Source: Sphingobacterium sp. SGG-5
Lineage (GTDB): Bacteria > Bacteroidota > Bacteroidia > Sphingobacteriales > Sphingobacteriaceae
DNA length: 64,000 nt
Reading direction: 5' to 3'
Assembly (NCBI RefSeq): GCF_011043525.1
Contig: NZ_JAAKGO010000006.1
Coordinates: 248,001-312,000 of the forward strand
This document shows positions 47,121 through 57,278 of the stretch, piece by piece. Position 1 is the first letter of the stretch. The number at the start of each line of letters is the position of its first letter. Made by a program: the position numbers and the translations under genes. The notes below the pieces were generated by a model. That model ran no database searches and was not told where the DNA came from. It was given only the letters and a program-made list of their open reading frames with translations.

Positions 47121-47675
47121 ATGTCAAGAATTGGTAAAGCGCCTATCGCTGTTCCGTCAGGAGTATCGATAACTGTGTCCGATAAGAATTTGGTCACGGT
47201 GAAAGGCCCTAAAGGAGAATTAACACAACAGGTCGATAGTGATATCACTGTAAAACAGGAGGAAGGCAATATTATAGTAAGCCGTCCTACTGAGCAAAAG
47301 CGACACAAAGCATTACACGGACTGTACCGTGCTTTGATTAATAATATGGTAGTAGGTGTAACGGAAGGGTATAAAACTGTACAGGAGCTTGTCGGTGTAG
47401 GTTACCGTGCTTCTAATACCGGTAACACCTTGGAGCTGGCATTAGGCTTCTCACACCCGGTCGTTATCGTTCTGCCGGAAGAGGTTAAAGTCACCACAAC
47501 AGCGGAGAAGGGTAAGAATCCTACTATTACATTGGAGTCTATTGATAAGCAATTAATTGGACAAGTGGCGGCAAAGATTCGCAGCTTACGTAAGCCAGAG
47601 CCGTATAAAGGTAAAGGTGTTAAGTTCCAAGGAGAAGTATTAAGAAGAAAAGCAGGTAAATCAGCTAAAAAATAA
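47121..47675 (+). CDS. rplF: 50S ribosomal protein L6
   Basis: A 184-residue L6: [60 protein letters not shown]. Two-domain protein near the factor-binding site. Full length. Confidence 0.98.
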   Translation: MSRIGKAPIAVPSGVSITVSDKNLVTVKGPKGELTQQVDSDITVKQEEGNIIVSRPTEQKRHKALHGLYRALINNMVVGVTEGYKTVQELVGVGYRASNTGNTLELALGFSHPVVIVLPEEVKVTTTAEKGKNPTITLESIDKQLIGQVAAKIRSLRKPEPYKGKGVKFQGEVLRRKAGKSAKK

Positions 47676-47680
47676 TAACC

Positions 47681-48034
47681 ATGGCAGGAAATAAAACATC
47701 TCGCAGAGAGCGAATTAAGAAAGGAATAAGAAAACACCTGACCGGAACAGCTGAGCGTCCACGTTTGTCAGTTTTTCGCAGCAATAAGGGTATCTATGCT
47801 CAGATCATCGACGATACAACAGGTACAACTTTAGCAGCGGCGTCAAGCCTTGCAAAAGATTTTGTAGCATCTGGAAATAAAATTGATCAATCGAAAGTTG
47901 TGGGTAAACTGGTGGCTGAAAAAGCAATTGCAGCAGGTATCAATAAAGTAGTTTTTGACCGTAATGGGTACTTATACCACGGCCGTGTAAAATCGTTGGC
48001 AGAAGGTGCTCGCGAAGGTGGTTTAGACTTTTAA
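47681..48034 (+). CDS. rplR: 50S ribosomal protein L18
   Basis: A 117-residue L18: [40 protein letters not shown], ending ARE-GGLDF. Binds 5S rRNA with L5. 5 bp after rplF. Confidence 0.97.
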   Translation: MAGNKTSRRERIKKGIRKHLTGTAERPRLSVFRSNKGIYAQIIDDTTGTTLAAASSLAKDFVASGNKIDQSKVVGKLVAEKAIAAGINKVVFDRNGYLYHGRVKSLAEGAREGGLDF

Positions 48035-48046
48035 TTAGAGGAACAA

Positions 48047-48565
48047 ATGGCATTAAGCAATATAAAAAGAGTAAAATCAAGCGAAATCGAATTAAAGGAT
48101 CGCTTAGTAAGTATCCAGCGCGTTGCAAAGGTAACTAAGGGTGGTCGTACCTTCAGTTTTTCTGCTATTGTCGTTGTTGGTGACGAGAATGGTATTGTCG
48201 GTTATGGCTTGGGTAAGGCGAAAGAGGTAACGGAAGCTATCACTAAAGGTATCGATGATGCAAAGAAGAACTTAGTTAAAGTTCCGATTATCAAGGGTAC
48301 AGTTCCACATGAGCAGTACGGTAAATTCTCCGGAGGACGTGTTTTGATTAAACCTGCGGTAGATGGTACGGGAGTACTTGCGGGTGGCGCGATGCGTGCC
48401 GTGCTTGAATCGGCAGGTATTAAAGACGTATTGGCGAAATCATTAGGTTCTTCGAACCCACATAATGTTGTGAAGGCGACAGTTGATGCATTGACAAGCA
48501 TGCGTGATGCATATACTGTAGCTCAACACCGTGGTGTCGATCTAAATAAAGTATTTAACGGTTAA
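48047..48565 (+). CDS. rpsE: 30S ribosomal protein S5
   Basis: A 172-residue S5: [40 protein letters not shown] and [19 protein letters not shown]. Involved in decoding accuracy and the mRNA entry helicase. Normal. Confidence 0.98.
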   Translation: MALSNIKRVKSSEIELKDRLVSIQRVAKVTKGGRTFSFSAIVVVGDENGIVGYGLGKAKEVTEAITKGIDDAKKNLVKVPIIKGTVPHEQYGKFSGGRVLIKPAVDGTGVLAGGAMRAVLESAGIKDVLAKSLGSSNPHNVVKATVDALTSMRDAYTVAQHRGVDLNKVFNG

Positions 48566-48570
48566 TTATC

Positions 48571-48750
48571 ATGGCAAAAATCAAAATCACCCAGATAAAG
48601 AGCGTTATCGACAGAAGCGAGCGCCAAAAGAAAACTATTGAGGCATTGGGATTGAAACGAATCAATCACTCAGTGGAAGTAGAAGCTACCGCAGCTATTA
48701 TCGGAATGGTCCGTAAGGTAAACCATTTGGTTGCAATAGAAGCTATCTAA
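48571..48750 (+). CDS. rpmD: 50S ribosomal protein L30
   Basis: A 59-residue L30 that I translated myself: ATG at 48571, 5 bp after rpsE, to TAA at 48748-48750. Sequence start AKIKITQIKSVIDRSERQKK and end MVRKVNHLVAIEAI match L30. Normal length and place between rpsE and rplO. Confidence 0.96.
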   Translation: MAKIKITQIKSVIDRSERQKKTIEALGLKRINHSVEVEATAAIIGMVRKVNHLVAIEAI

Positions 48751-48760
48751 AAATATAGCT

Positions 48761-48786
48761 ACGGAAAGAATTTCGGTTCTTTCCGT
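48761..48786 (+). terminator. Stem-loop between rpmD and rplO
   Basis: Perfect 10-bp arms ACGGAAAGAA (48761-48770) and TTCTTTCCGT (48777-48786), loop TTTCGG. There is no clean T-run, so it may only attenuate. It lies in a 115-bp spacer that otherwise holds nothing recognisable. Confidence 0.6.
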
Positions 48787-48865
48787 TAGTTGTTTATTCA
48801 TTATTTGTTAATCGTTGTGACCTGTTTAGTGAAAGCGAAGGCACAACATAATCTTAGTTTACACA

Positions 48866-49312
48866 ATGAACTTAAGTAATTTAAAACCAGCAGCTGGTTC
48901 AACAAAAGTTAGAAAACGTATTGGTCGTGGTCAAGGTTCTGGTCGGGGAGGAACATCAACAAGAGGGCACAAAGGTGCCGGATCCCGTTCAGGTAACTCC
49001 ACGAAAATCGGTTTTGAAGGTGGTCAGATGCCCTTGCAACGTCGTGTTCCCAAGTTTGGCTTTAAGAACATAAATCGAGTTGAATATAATGGTATTAACC
49101 TCGATGTTTTGCAAGATTTGATTACCAAGCATAACCTGACACAAGTAGATTTCGATGTGTTGAAAGCTCATGGATTAGTATCTAAGAATGATTTGGTGAA
49201 AATTTTAGGCCGTGGTGAGCTTACTTCAAAAGTTGAAGTTAAGGCTCATGCTTTTTCAGCAACTGCACAGAAAGCTATTGAGGCAGCAGGAGGTTCTATC
49301 ATTAAACTTTAA
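48866..49312 (+). CDS. rplO: 50S ribosomal protein L15
   Basis: A 148-residue L15: MNLSNLKPAAGSTKVRKRIG, GQGSGRGGTSTRGHKGAGSR, QMPLQRRVPKFGFKN. Late 50S assembly protein. Ends 3 bp before secY. Confidence 0.97.
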   Translation: MNLSNLKPAAGSTKVRKRIGRGQGSGRGGTSTRGHKGAGSRSGNSTKIGFEGGQMPLQRRVPKFGFKNINRVEYNGINLDVLQDLITKHNLTQVDFDVLKAHGLVSKNDLVKILGRGELTSKVEVKAHAFSATAQKAIEAAGGSIIKL

Positions 49313-49315
49313 TTC

Positions 49316-50656
49316 ATGAAGAAACTAATCACAACTTTAACCAATATATGGAAGATAGAGGATCTTCGTAATCGTATTATCAATACGTTGCTATTTCTCC
49401 TTATTTATCGTATTGGATGTCACGTGGTTTTGCCAGGTGTTAATCCTGAAGCGTTAGTTACTGCTGGTCAGAAAGAAGGGCTATTAGGTATTATTAATAT
49501 GTTTTCCGGAGGTTCATTCTCCCGGTCAGCGATTTTTGCGCTGGGGGTAATGCCTTATATCTCGGCATCTATCGTTATACAATTGTTGGGTATTGCTGTT
49601 CCTGCTTTTCAAAAGATGCAGAAAGAAGGAGAATCCGGTCGTACAAAGATGAACCAGATTACCCGTTATTTGACGTTGGCTATTACATTGGTGCAAGCTG
49701 TGGCCTATGTGAAGACTCAAATTGAGCCTTCAGCTCGGATTATTGCAGATCCAATGTTTACAATTCTTTCTTCTATTGTGTTGACGGCAGGTACGTTGTT
49801 TGTGATGTGGTTGGGTGAAAAAATCACCGACAAAGGTATCGGTAACGGTATTTCTTTGATTATTATGGTAGGTATCATTGCGCAGCTTCCAGCGGGTATA
49901 TCATCAGAATGGGCGTCGCGCATGAGTCCGGGAGGAGGTGGTATTATTCCATTATTATTGGAATTTATTGCCTTGTTCTTTGTTGTGATCTTTACCATTT
50001 TAATTGTTCAGGGGGTACGTAAGGTGCCTGTGCAATATGCGAAGAAGATTGTGGGCAATAAGCAGGTAGGCGGTGTGCGTCAGTACATTCCTTTGAAAGT
50101 GAATGCGGCAGGTGTAATGCCTATTATCTTTGCGCAGGCAATTATGTTTTTGCCGATGTCGCTATCGCAATTTTTCCCAGGACTTCAATCCGATTTTTTA
50201 GCTTCCTTATCAAACTTTACATCGGTGCCGTATAATATAACATTTGCAATTCTGATTATTGCATTTACGTTTTTCTATACGGCGATCATGGTAAACCCGC
50301 AACAGATGTCTGAAGATATGAAGAAAAACGGAGGGTTCATTCCAGGCATCAAGCCTGGGCATGATACGAATTTGTTCATTGACAATGTCATCTCGCGTAT
50401 TACATTTCCAGGTGCGATATTTGTGGCTATTGTAGCTATCTTACCTGCTATTGCCAGTGTGGTCGGAGTTAATAATCAATTCGCACACTTTTATGGCGGT
50501 ACATCTCTTTTGATTATGGTGGGTGTGGTATTAGATACTTTGCAACAGATTGAAAGCCATTTGTTGATGCGTCATTATGATGGGTTGATGAAGACCGGAC
50601 GGGTTAAAGGACGGTCAACAGCAAGTGTAGAGGGGTACGGACAGTCAGCAATTTAA
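49316..50656 (+). CDS. secY: Protein translocase subunit SecY
   Basis: A 446-residue integral membrane protein with about 10 membrane helices. Hallmarks: LLFLLIYRIGCHVVLPGVNP, NMFSGGSFSRSAIFALGVMP, YISASIVIQLL, LGEKITDKGIGNGISLIIM and the C-terminal HLLMRHYDGLMKTGRVKGR. It forms the channel of the Sec system and is conserved at this place in the cluster. Confidence 0.98.
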   Translation: MKKLITTLTNIWKIEDLRNRIINTLLFLLIYRIGCHVVLPGVNPEALVTAGQKEGLLGIINMFSGGSFSRSAIFALGVMPYISASIVIQLLGIAVPAFQKMQKEGESGRTKMNQITRYLTLAITLVQAVAYVKTQIEPSARIIADPMFTILSSIVLTAGTLFVMWLGEKITDKGIGNGISLIIMVGIIAQLPAGISSEWASRMSPGGGGIIPLLLEFIALFFVVIFTILIVQGVRKVPVQYAKKIVGNKQVGGVRQYIPLKVNAAGVMPIIFAQAIMFLPMSLSQFFPGLQSDFLASLSNFTSVPYNITFAILIIAFTFFYTAIMVNPQQMSEDMKKNGGFIPGIKPGHDTNLFIDNVISRITFPGAIFVAIVAILPAIASVVGVNNQFAHFYGGTSLLIMVGVVLDTLQQIESHLLMRHYDGLMKTGRVKGRSTASVEGYGQSAI

Positions 50657-50673
50657 GAGAGGCTTAAGCTTAG

Positions 50674-51456
50674 ATGTCTAAGGTCATATATAAAACAGCC
50701 GAACAGATCGAGCAAGTGCGGGCATCAGCAGATGTCTTATCGCACTTGCTTGCTGAAATTGCAAAGGTTATCAAACCCGGGATTACGACGCTATCACTGG
50801 ACAAGTTGGCCTATGAATATATTAAGGACCATGGTGGTACGCCGGCTTTTTTAAATTACCACGGTTTCCCTTATTCTTTATGTATTTCTGTGAACGATCA
50901 GGTCGTGCACGGTTTTCCAAGTGAGTATGTTATCGAGGACGGTGATCTTGTGTCAGTGGATGGTGGAGTGAATTTGAACGGGTATATCAGCGATTCAGCG
51001 TATACTTTTGGAGTAGGGGATATTTCGGAGGAAGCCCAGTTGTTGCTGGATGTGACTAAAGCGTCCTTGTATAAGGGGGTCGAACAGGCCGTAGCCGGAA
51101 AGCGCGTCGGCGATATCTCTTCCGCTATACAGGAGTATGTTACCGCTTATAATTTCGGAATAGTCCGCGAACTGGTTGGCCATGGTGTTGGGATAGAGCT
51201 GCATGAGAAACCGGAGGTTCCCAATTACGGTAAACGCGGTTCGGGGGTTAAATTGGAGCAGGGTATGGTTATTTGTATTGAGCCGATGATTAATGCCGGA
51301 CGTGGGGGTGTCAAATTCTGGGACGACGGATGGACGGTCAGTACAGTAGATGGGAAGCTATCAGCGCATTTTGAGCAGATGGTTGCTATCCAAAAAGGAA
51401 AGCCGGATGTACTGTTGACCTTTGAACATGTAGAAAAAGTTTTGGACAAAAAGTAA
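50674..51456 (+). CDS. map: Type I methionine aminopeptidase
   Basis: A 260-residue M24A peptidase removing N-terminal Met from new proteins. Metal ligands in the expected motifs: SVDGGVNLNGYISDSAYTFG (two Asp), LVGHGVGIELHEKPEVPNYG (His), VICIEPMINAG (Glu) and SAHFEQMVAI (Glu). It lies 17 bp after secY; adk, often between them elsewhere, is absent. Confidence 0.97.
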   Translation: MSKVIYKTAEQIEQVRASADVLSHLLAEIAKVIKPGITTLSLDKLAYEYIKDHGGTPAFLNYHGFPYSLCISVNDQVVHGFPSEYVIEDGDLVSVDGGVNLNGYISDSAYTFGVGDISEEAQLLLDVTKASLYKGVEQAVAGKRVGDISSAIQEYVTAYNFGIVRELVGHGVGIELHEKPEVPNYGKRGSGVKLEQGMVICIEPMINAGRGGVKFWDDGWTVSTVDGKLSAHFEQMVAIQKGKPDVLLTFEHVEKVLDKK

Positions 51457-51485
51457 TTGGTTTCCAACATTTTTGTTTATCTTTG
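51457..51485 (+). promoter_or_regulatory. Probable internal promoter before infA
   Basis: TTG (51457-51459), 18 bp, TATCTTTG (51478-51485): a good Bacteroidota-type match, about 45 bp upstream of infA. It would make the infA-rpmJ-rpsM-rpsK-rpsD-rpoA-rplQ part independently expressible. Confidence 0.65.
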
Positions 51486-51531
51486 CACTCCTGTTTGTGC
51501 AGGCTATTGACAATATAAATTAGAAGAGTAT

Positions 51532-51750
51532 ATGGCTAAGCAAGCCTCTATAGAGCAAGATGGCGTTATTAAGGAAGCATTATCGAATGCGATGTTTAGG
51601 GTAGAGCTGGAGAACGGGCATGAGATTATAGCTCATATTTCGGGCAAAATGCGGATGCATTACATCAAAATATTGCCAGGAGATAAGGTAAAACTCGAAA
51701 TGTCTCCTTACGATTTGACAAAAGGTAGAATCACATATCGATATAAATAA
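51532..51750 (+). CDS. infA: Translation initiation factor IF-1
   Basis: A 72-residue IF-1, one S1/OB fold: [60 protein letters not shown]. Binds the 30S A site in initiation. Normal length. Confidence 0.98.
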   Translation: MAKQASIEQDGVIKEALSNAMFRVELENGHEIIAHISGKMRMHYIKILPGDKVKLEMSPYDLTKGRITYRYK

Positions 51751-51791
51751 GATATTGCTCGTCAAGAGCTTTTTTAACGGATAAAAACAAA

Positions 51792-51908
51792 ATGAAAGTA
51801 AGAGCATCAGTAAAAAAACGTAGTGCGGATTGCAAGATCATCCGTCGTAAGGGGAAGGTTTTTGTAATCAACAAAAAGAATCCCAAATTTAAACAACGTC
51901 AAGGGTAA
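51792..51908 (+). CDS. rpmJ: 50S ribosomal protein L36, zinc-independent form
   Basis: I translated this 38-residue protein (ATG 51792, TAA 51906-51908): [15 protein letters not shown], then [15 protein letters not shown] and PKFKQRQG. It is L36, but of the four usual zinc ligands (three Cys, one His) only one Cys remains, so it should not bind zinc. Confidence 0.95.
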   Translation: MKVRASVKKRSADCKIIRRKGKVFVINKKNPKFKQRQG

Positions 51909-51940
51909 TTTTTTTAACAAGTAATCGCTTAGAATATTAT

Positions 51941-52318
51941 ATGGCAAGAATAGCAGGTATAGATTTACCTAAAAACAAAAGAGGTGTTATTGGCCTTACC
52001 TATATCTTTGGTATCGGCCGGACCACTGCTGCTTATATCTTGGATAAAGCAGGTATTAGTGAGGACGTGAAAGTCTCTGAATGGAATGATGATCAGCTGA
52101 CGGCTATTCGGACGATCATCAATGATGAAATTAAAGTCGAAGGGGCTTTGCGTTCAGAGGTGCAATTGAACATCAAGCGATTGATGGACATTGGTTGTTA
52201 CCGCGGACTACGTCATCGTAAACATTTACCTGTTCGTGGTCAACGTACCAAAAACAACTCACGTACACGTAAAGGTAAACGTAAAACAGTTGCAAACAAG
52301 AAGAAAGCTACTAAGTAG
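51941..52318 (+). CDS. rpsM: 30S ribosomal protein S13
   Basis: A 125-residue S13: [60 protein letters not shown]. Makes intersubunit bridges. It is followed by an unusually long 149-bp spacer with repeats. Confidence 0.98.
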   Translation: MARIAGIDLPKNKRGVIGLTYIFGIGRTTAAYILDKAGISEDVKVSEWNDDQLTAIRTIINDEIKVEGALRSEVQLNIKRLMDIGCYRGLRHRKHLPVRGQRTKNNSRTRKGKRKTVANKKKATK

Positions 52319-52339
52319 TAGTGCGATTTGAGATGTGTG

Positions 52340-52456
52340 CCTGCCTGCCGTAGGTAGGATTGCGATGCTCAAGTAACACAAAAGGATTAAATAAAAATCG
52401 GTAAGAGTAGAAGTAGAGATGGGATATCTCAATACACAATACTCAATACTCAATAC
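52340..52456. repeat. Hairpin and heptamer repeats in the rpsM-rpsK spacer
   Basis: CCTGCCT-GCCGT-AGGTAGG (52340-52358) folds with one G-U pair, and four TCAATAC-type heptamers follow at 52429-52456 (one copy reads ACAATAC). The spacer has no gene. It is longer than other spacers in this half of the cluster and looks like inserted repeat material. Confidence 0.75.
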
Positions 52457-52467
52457 TAAAATAGAAA

Positions 52468-52857
52468 ATGGCTAAAACTAAAAAAGCTACTAAAAAGCGT
52501 CTCGTCGTTATTGAGCCTGTTGGCCAAGCTCATATCAACGCTACCTTTAACAACATTATCATTACGTTAACCAATAATCAAGGTCAAGCTATTTCTTGGT
52601 CAAGTGCAGGGAAGATGGGCTTTAGAGGCTCAAAGAAAAATACGCCTTACGCAGCTTCTCAGGCAGCCGGTGACTGTGGAAAGGTCGCTTATGATCTAGG
52701 ATTACGTAAAGTAGAGGTTTTTGTTAAAGGCCCAGGAGCGGGTAGAGAGTCTGCAATTCGTACATTACAAACGGTAGGAATTGATGTGACGACGATAAAA
52801 GACATTACACCGCTTCCTCACAATGGTTGTCGTCCTCCAAAACGCAGAAGAGTTTAA
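52468..52857 (+). CDS. rpsK: 30S ribosomal protein S11
   Basis: A 129-residue S11: [57 protein letters not shown]. Forms the platform of the 30S. Full length. Confidence 0.98.
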   Translation: MAKTKKATKKRLVVIEPVGQAHINATFNNIIITLTNNQGQAISWSSAGKMGFRGSKKNTPYAASQAAGDCGKVAYDLGLRKVEVFVKGPGAGRESAIRTLQTVGIDVTTIKDITPLPHNGCRPPKRRRV

Positions 52858-52925
52858 TTAAGTTATTGTTTTAAGATTAAGATTCGTCAGTTAAAGGCTG
52901 ATAGATACTTCAAACAGAAAAAGAA

Positions 52926-53534
52926 ATGGCAAGATACACCGGACCAAAGTCCAAAATTGCACGTAAATTCAGAGAACCTATTTTCGGTCCTGATAAGGCG
53001 TTAGAAAAAAAGAATTATCCTCCAGGACAACACGGTCCTTCAAGGAGAAGAGGAAAGCAATCTGAATACGCTGTTCAGTTGTTGGAAAAGCAGAAGGCAA
53101 AATATACTTATGGCGTATTGGAGCGTCAGTTCTCTAACTTGTTCCAAAAAGCTGCTTCAAAGCAAGGTATTACAGGAGAGATCTTCCTGAAATTATTAGA
53201 GGCCCGTTTAGATAACGTCGTATACCGTTTGGGTATTGCGCCTACACGTGCAGCAGCACGTCAGCTAGTATCTCATAAACATATTACAGTTAACGGCGAT
53301 GTCGTTAATATTCCATCATACAGTCTTCGGGCAGGCGATGTTATCAGTGTACGTGAGCGTTCGCAATCATTGGAAGCTATTTCAAATTCAGTGGCTGGAA
53401 GAACAGTTAATAAATTTGGATGGTTGGAATGGGACGCGAAGAATTTGACAGGTAAGTTTATTAACTACCCTGAACGTGCAGATATCCCTGAGAATATTAA
53501 GGAGAACTTAATTGTAGAGTTATACTCTAAATAG
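52926..53534 (+). CDS. rpsD: 30S ribosomal protein S4
   Basis: A 202-residue S4: [40 protein letters not shown], the S4 RNA-binding domain [20 protein letters not shown]. The Cys cluster for zinc is absent, as usual in the short zinc-free form. In E. coli S4 represses the alpha operon. Confidence 0.97.
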   Translation: MARYTGPKSKIARKFREPIFGPDKALEKKNYPPGQHGPSRRRGKQSEYAVQLLEKQKAKYTYGVLERQFSNLFQKAASKQGITGEIFLKLLEARLDNVVYRLGIAPTRAAARQLVSHKHITVNGDVVNIPSYSLRAGDVISVRERSQSLEAISNSVAGRTVNKFGWLEWDAKNLTGKFINYPERADIPENIKENLIVELYSK

Positions 53535-53623
53535 TAATTGATAACGGTATACGAGCTAGATTTCAAGTTTTGTATACCTTATTCATATATATTTAATTGT
53601 TACAAAAAATTAAAATATAGTAA

Positions 53624-54616
53624 ATGGCAATTTTAGCATTTCAAAGACCGGATAAAGTAATCATGCAAAAATCGACTGATTTTGATGGTACTTTCGAATT
53701 TCGTCCATTAGAGCCAGGTTTTGGTGTTACTATTGGTAATGCTTTACGCCGTATTTTATTGTCCTCATTGGAAGGATATGCAATTACGTCGGTAAGATTT
53801 TCAGGCGTGTCACATGAATTTTCTACTATTAAAGGAGTGGTGGAAGATGTAACAGAGATCATTTTGAACTTAAAACAAGTACGTTTTCAGAAAACAGGTG
53901 AGCAAGGTGATAGCGAGAAAATCTTTGTGGTTATCAATGGTCAAGACCAGTTTACCGCTGGTGATATTACTAAGTTCTCAAACAATTTTACAGTTTTGAA
54001 TCCGGACTTGGTGATTTGTAATACAGAAAGCTCAAATACTATCGAAGTGGAGCTTACAATTGCTAAGGGACGTGGGTACGTTAATGCGGAAGAAAATAAG
54101 GCTATTGATGGACCGGTGGGGTTGATCGCTATTGACTCTATCTATACGCCGATCAAGAATGTAAAATATTCCATTGAAAATTATCGTGTAGAGCAGAAAA
54201 CAGACTACGAGAAATTGTTGTTGGATATTTCTACGGATGGATCTATTCACCCGGAAGACGCCTTAAAGGAAGCCGCACGTATTTTGATACAGCACTTCAT
54301 GTTGTTTTCGGATGAAAACATGTTGTTGGAGTCTCAGACGAAAGAGGAGACTAAAGTTGTCGATGAGGAAATCTTACATATGCGTAAGATTTTAAAGACA
54401 GAGTTAGTCGATTTAGATCTTTCCGTTCGTGCTTTAAATTGTCTGAAAGCTGCGGATATTCGTACGTTGGCTGAATTGGTTACATATGATGTAGCGGACA
54501 TGTTGAAGTTTAGAAACTTTGGTAAGAAGTCTTTAAGCGAGATTCAGGAATTGGTTAAATCGAAAGGTTTGTCATTCGGCATGAATTTATCCAAGTTCAA
54601 ATTGGACGAAGAATAA
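53624..54616 (+). CDS. rpoA: RNA polymerase alpha subunit
   Basis: A 330-residue alpha subunit. N-terminal dimerisation domain (about 1-230: [34 protein letters not shown]) and C-terminal DNA/activator-binding domain (about 255-325: [36 protein letters not shown]). The 89-bp spacer before it has a GGTATAC/GTATACC hairpin (53546-53578). Confidence 0.98.
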   Translation: MAILAFQRPDKVIMQKSTDFDGTFEFRPLEPGFGVTIGNALRRILLSSLEGYAITSVRFSGVSHEFSTIKGVVEDVTEIILNLKQVRFQKTGEQGDSEKIFVVINGQDQFTAGDITKFSNNFTVLNPDLVICNTESSNTIEVELTIAKGRGYVNAEENKAIDGPVGLIAIDSIYTPIKNVKYSIENYRVEQKTDYEKLLLDISTDGSIHPEDALKEAARILIQHFMLFSDENMLLESQTKEETKVVDEEILHMRKILKTELVDLDLSVRALNCLKAADIRTLAELVTYDVADMLKFRNFGKKSLSEIQELVKSKGLSFGMNLSKFKLDEE

Positions 54617-54729
54617 GTAAAATAAGTAATAATTTAATAACAAGCGACCTGTTGCGTAATTCCCCTTAATGGGAGTAAAGATTAATCCTTATTCCGAAAT
54701 GGACGGTACGCACAAAAACAACTAAGAAA

Positions 54730-55338
54730 ATGAGACACGGAAAAAAAGTAAATCACTTAGGCCGCACTGACAGTCACCGTAAGGCGATGTTAGCCAACAT
54801 GGCGACTTCATTGATTAAACACAAACGTATTACAACTACATTAGCGAAGGCGAAAGCATTGCGTAAGTATGTTGAGCCTTTGATCACAAAATCTAAAAGT
54901 GATACCACGCACTCTCGTCGTACCGTATTTTCCTACTTAAAGGATAAAGAAGCGATAACTATTCTGTTCCGTGAAGTATCCGAAAAAGTAGCCACTCGTC
55001 CGGGTGGGTATACGCGTATCATCAAATTAGAGAATCGACTTGGTGACAACGCGGAGATGGCATTTATCGAATTGGTAGATTATAACGAAGTTTACGGTAA
55101 AACTGCTCAAACGGAGAAGAAAACTACTCGTCGCCGTGGTGGTAAGAAAAAGGCTACTGCAGAAGTCGAAGCTAAAACTGAAGAAGTGAAGGCTGAAGAA
55201 GAAGAGGTTGCAGCAGCTGTAGTCGAGGACGTTGTTGCGGTGGAAGAAGAGACGGTGAATGCTGAAGAAGCTACTATTGAGGAAGCGCCTGAAGCAAAGG
55301 ATTCTTCAGCTACAGAGGAAGAAGAGAAGAAAGACTAA
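54730..55338 (+). CDS. rplQ: 50S ribosomal protein L17 with acidic C-terminal extension
   Basis: A 202-residue L17. The core (about 1-125) is normal: [60 protein letters not shown]. After a basic stretch ([11 protein letters not shown]) follow about 65 residues rich in Glu, Ala and Val, which makes it much longer than the ~120-160 usual. The tail is probably disordered and exposed at the ribosome surface. Last gene of the cluster. Confidence 0.95.
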   Translation: MRHGKKVNHLGRTDSHRKAMLANMATSLIKHKRITTTLAKAKALRKYVEPLITKSKSDTTHSRRTVFSYLKDKEAITILFREVSEKVATRPGGYTRIIKLENRLGDNAEMAFIELVDYNEVYGKTAQTEKKTTRRRGGKKKATAEVEAKTEEVKAEEEEVAAAVVEDVVAVEEETVNAEEATIEEAPEAKDSSATEEEEKKD

Positions 55339-55364
55339 AAGTTAAGTCTTAGTCTTTATATAAG

Positions 55365-55396
55365 AGCTCAAGTGGATTTTCTACTTGAGCTTTTTT
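55365..55396 (+). terminator. Intrinsic terminator after rplQ
   Basis: GCTCAAGT (55366-55373) and ACTTGAGC (55383-55390) followed by TTTTTT (55391-55396). It ends the ribosomal cluster and abuts the stop codon of the convergent argE gene. Confidence 0.9.
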
Positions 55397-56465
55397 ATTG
55401 CAATACCTCATGCAATAAATCAATATAAAATTGCACACCTTCCGCTATCTCCTGTATATGGATGTACTCGTCAGCCATGTGAGAACGTGCAGAGTCACCT
55501 GGTCCTACTTTTATCGAAGGAATGGGTAACAAGGCCTGATCACTCATGGTTGGGCTACCATACGTTGTCTTTCCCAGTTTGAGCCCGGCTTGGACAATAG
55601 GATGGTTGGGAGCGATCGACGAAGAGTTTAGCCGTGTAGATCGAGCTTTGACCTCGCTTTTGGTGTGCTTTTTAATGATATCCAGCACCTCTTCATTAGA
55701 ATAGACATCTGTAGTTCTTACATCTACTACATAGTTACATGTTGCGGGTACAACATTATGTTGTGACCCTGATTCAATCATGGTTACCGTCATTTTGACG
55801 GGTCCTAAGTAAACAGACTGCTTGGGAAATTCAAAAGTACGGAACCAAGCTATATCTTCGATAGCTTCATAGATAGCATTTATTCCTTCCTCTCGAGCCG
55901 CGTGCCCTGACTGACCATGTGACACACAATCTAAGACCATCAACCCCTTTTCTGCGATTGCCAGATCCAATAAAGTAGGTTCTCCTACAATCGCGAAAGC
56001 ACAGGGGGTAATATGTTTGTAAGCCTCCTCTATTCCCCCTTTGCCGGATATTTCTTCTTCAGCAGAAGCTACAAGGCAAAGGTTGTACATCAAGTCCGTT
56101 CGTTCGTAATAATATAAGAATGTAGCTATCAGAGATGCCAGACAACCTCCTGCGTCGTTACTTCCTAACCCGTAGAGCTTTCCATCCTCGACGGTTGCCT
56201 CGAATGGATTTTTGTGATATCCGGGATTGGGTTTTACCGTATCATGATGGGAGTTGAGTAGGATAGTAGGTTTTTCTTTATCGAAATATTTATTATATGC
56301 GATAATATTATTGCCCACCCGTTCGCTTTTTACGCCGGAGTTTGCTAAGAATTCACGGATAATTGATGCGGTGCCTTCCTCCTCTCTACTGAGAGAAGGT
56401 GTGCTTATCAACTGCTTCAACAGTACAATGCAGCTGTTTGTAAGATGCGTTATACGATTATTCAT
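55395..56465 (-). CDS. argE: M20-family N-acyl-ornithine deacylase (ArgE-type)
   Basis: A 356-residue M20 metallohydrolase. Motifs: LLNSHHDTVKPNPGYHKNPF (metal His and Asp at about 72-74), LYGLGSNDAGGCLASLIATF (bridging Asp), VASAEEEISGKGG (catalytic Glu pair) and the C-terminal metal His near MADEYIHIQE. It should release ornithine from N-acetyl- (or N-succinyl-) substrates in arginine synthesis. A DapE-type role is possible by family but less likely beside argD, argF' and argB. It overlaps proC by 8 bp, so the two are coupled. Confidence 0.88.
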   Translation of the reverse strand: MNNRITHLTNSCIVLLKQLISTPSLSREEEGTASIIREFLANSGVKSERVGNNIIAYNKYFDKEKPTILLNSHHDTVKPNPGYHKNPFEATVEDGKLYGLGSNDAGGCLASLIATFLYYYERTDLMYNLCLVASAEEEISGKGGIEEAYKHITPCAFAIVGEPTLLDLAIAEKGLMVLDCVSHGQSGHAAREEGINAIYEAIEDIAWFRTFEFPKQSVYLGPVKMTVTMIESGSQHNVVPATCNYVVDVRTTDVYSNEEVLDIIKKHTKSEVKARSTRLNSSSIAPNHPIVQAGLKLGKTTYGSPTMSDQALLPIPSIKVGPGDSARSHMADEYIHIQEIAEGVQFYIDLLHEVLQ

Positions 56466-57258
56466 TGTATAGACCTCCGGCCTTTTGGGCGGATAGTTTA
56501 ATACCTTTGATAAATGCGGAGCTCAAACCATTATGCTCCATCTCATTTAGCCCAGCAATTGTACATCCCTTAGGTGACGTTACCTTATCGATTTCACTTT
56601 CGGGGTGATTCTGAGTCTGGAGTAATAAATCAGCGGCACCTTTAGCCGTTTGTATCGCCATTTTCAACGCATCGTGTGCATGGAATCCTATTTCGACGCC
56701 CCCTTGCGATGCGGCGCGAATCGTACGTAAGAAGAAGGCTATACCACAAGCACAAAGTGCTGTCGCAGAAGTCATCAAATCTTCATTGATGACGACTACT
56801 GCACCCACCGTTTCAAATATCTTTTCAACGACGGCTACCTGTTCCGGTGTTGCGTTATCTGTCGCTATACAGGTCATAGACTGTCCGATAGCGATAGCGG
56901 TATTCGGCATTGCGCGTACTGTAATGGTGTTCTCTCCCAAAATATCTTTGATGTCCCGACAGGAGACTCCTGAGGCAACAGAGACTACAATTTGATGAGG
57001 AGCTATGGTGTCAGCGATTTCTTCCATAACCTTTCGGAGTTGTTGAGGTAATACCGCCAATACAACAATGTCAGCCTGCATAATCGCTTCGATGTTGTTC
57101 GCGCTGACACCAAAGCCCAAAGATCGCTCCTGTTCTAAAGAAGTCAATGAACGTCTTGTTAAGATGATATCGTTAGCTTGGTATTGTCCCGATTTTACGA
57201 GTCCTTTAGCCAGTGAAAGTCCAATATTCCCTGATCCGATAATTGTTAGTTTGCTCAT
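56458..57258 (-). CDS. proC: Pyrroline-5-carboxylate reductase
   Basis: A 266-residue ProC with the Rossmann start LTIGSGNIGLSLAKGLVKSG, the central VSVASGVSCRDIKDILGENT and VRAMPNTAIAIGQSMTCIAT, and the C-terminal dimer domain ending near SPKGCTIAGLNEMEHNGLSS. It makes proline from pyrroline-5-carboxylate with NAD(P)H. Placement between argB and argE links proline and arginine synthesis through ornithine/glutamate semialdehyde. Confidence 0.95.
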   Translation of the reverse strand: MSKLTIIGSGNIGLSLAKGLVKSGQYQANDIILTRRSLTSLEQERSLGFGVSANNIEAIMQADIVVLAVLPQQLRKVMEEIADTIAPHQIVVSVASGVSCRDIKDILGENTITVRAMPNTAIAIGQSMTCIATDNATPEQVAVVEKIFETVGAVVVINEDLMTSATALCACGIAFFLRTIRAASQGGVEIGFHAHDALKMAIQTAKGAADLLLQTQNHPESEIDKVTSPKGCTIAGLNEMEHNGLSSAFIKGIKLSAQKAGGLYNE

Positions 57259-57278
57259 CGCGTCTCTATTTTATATCA

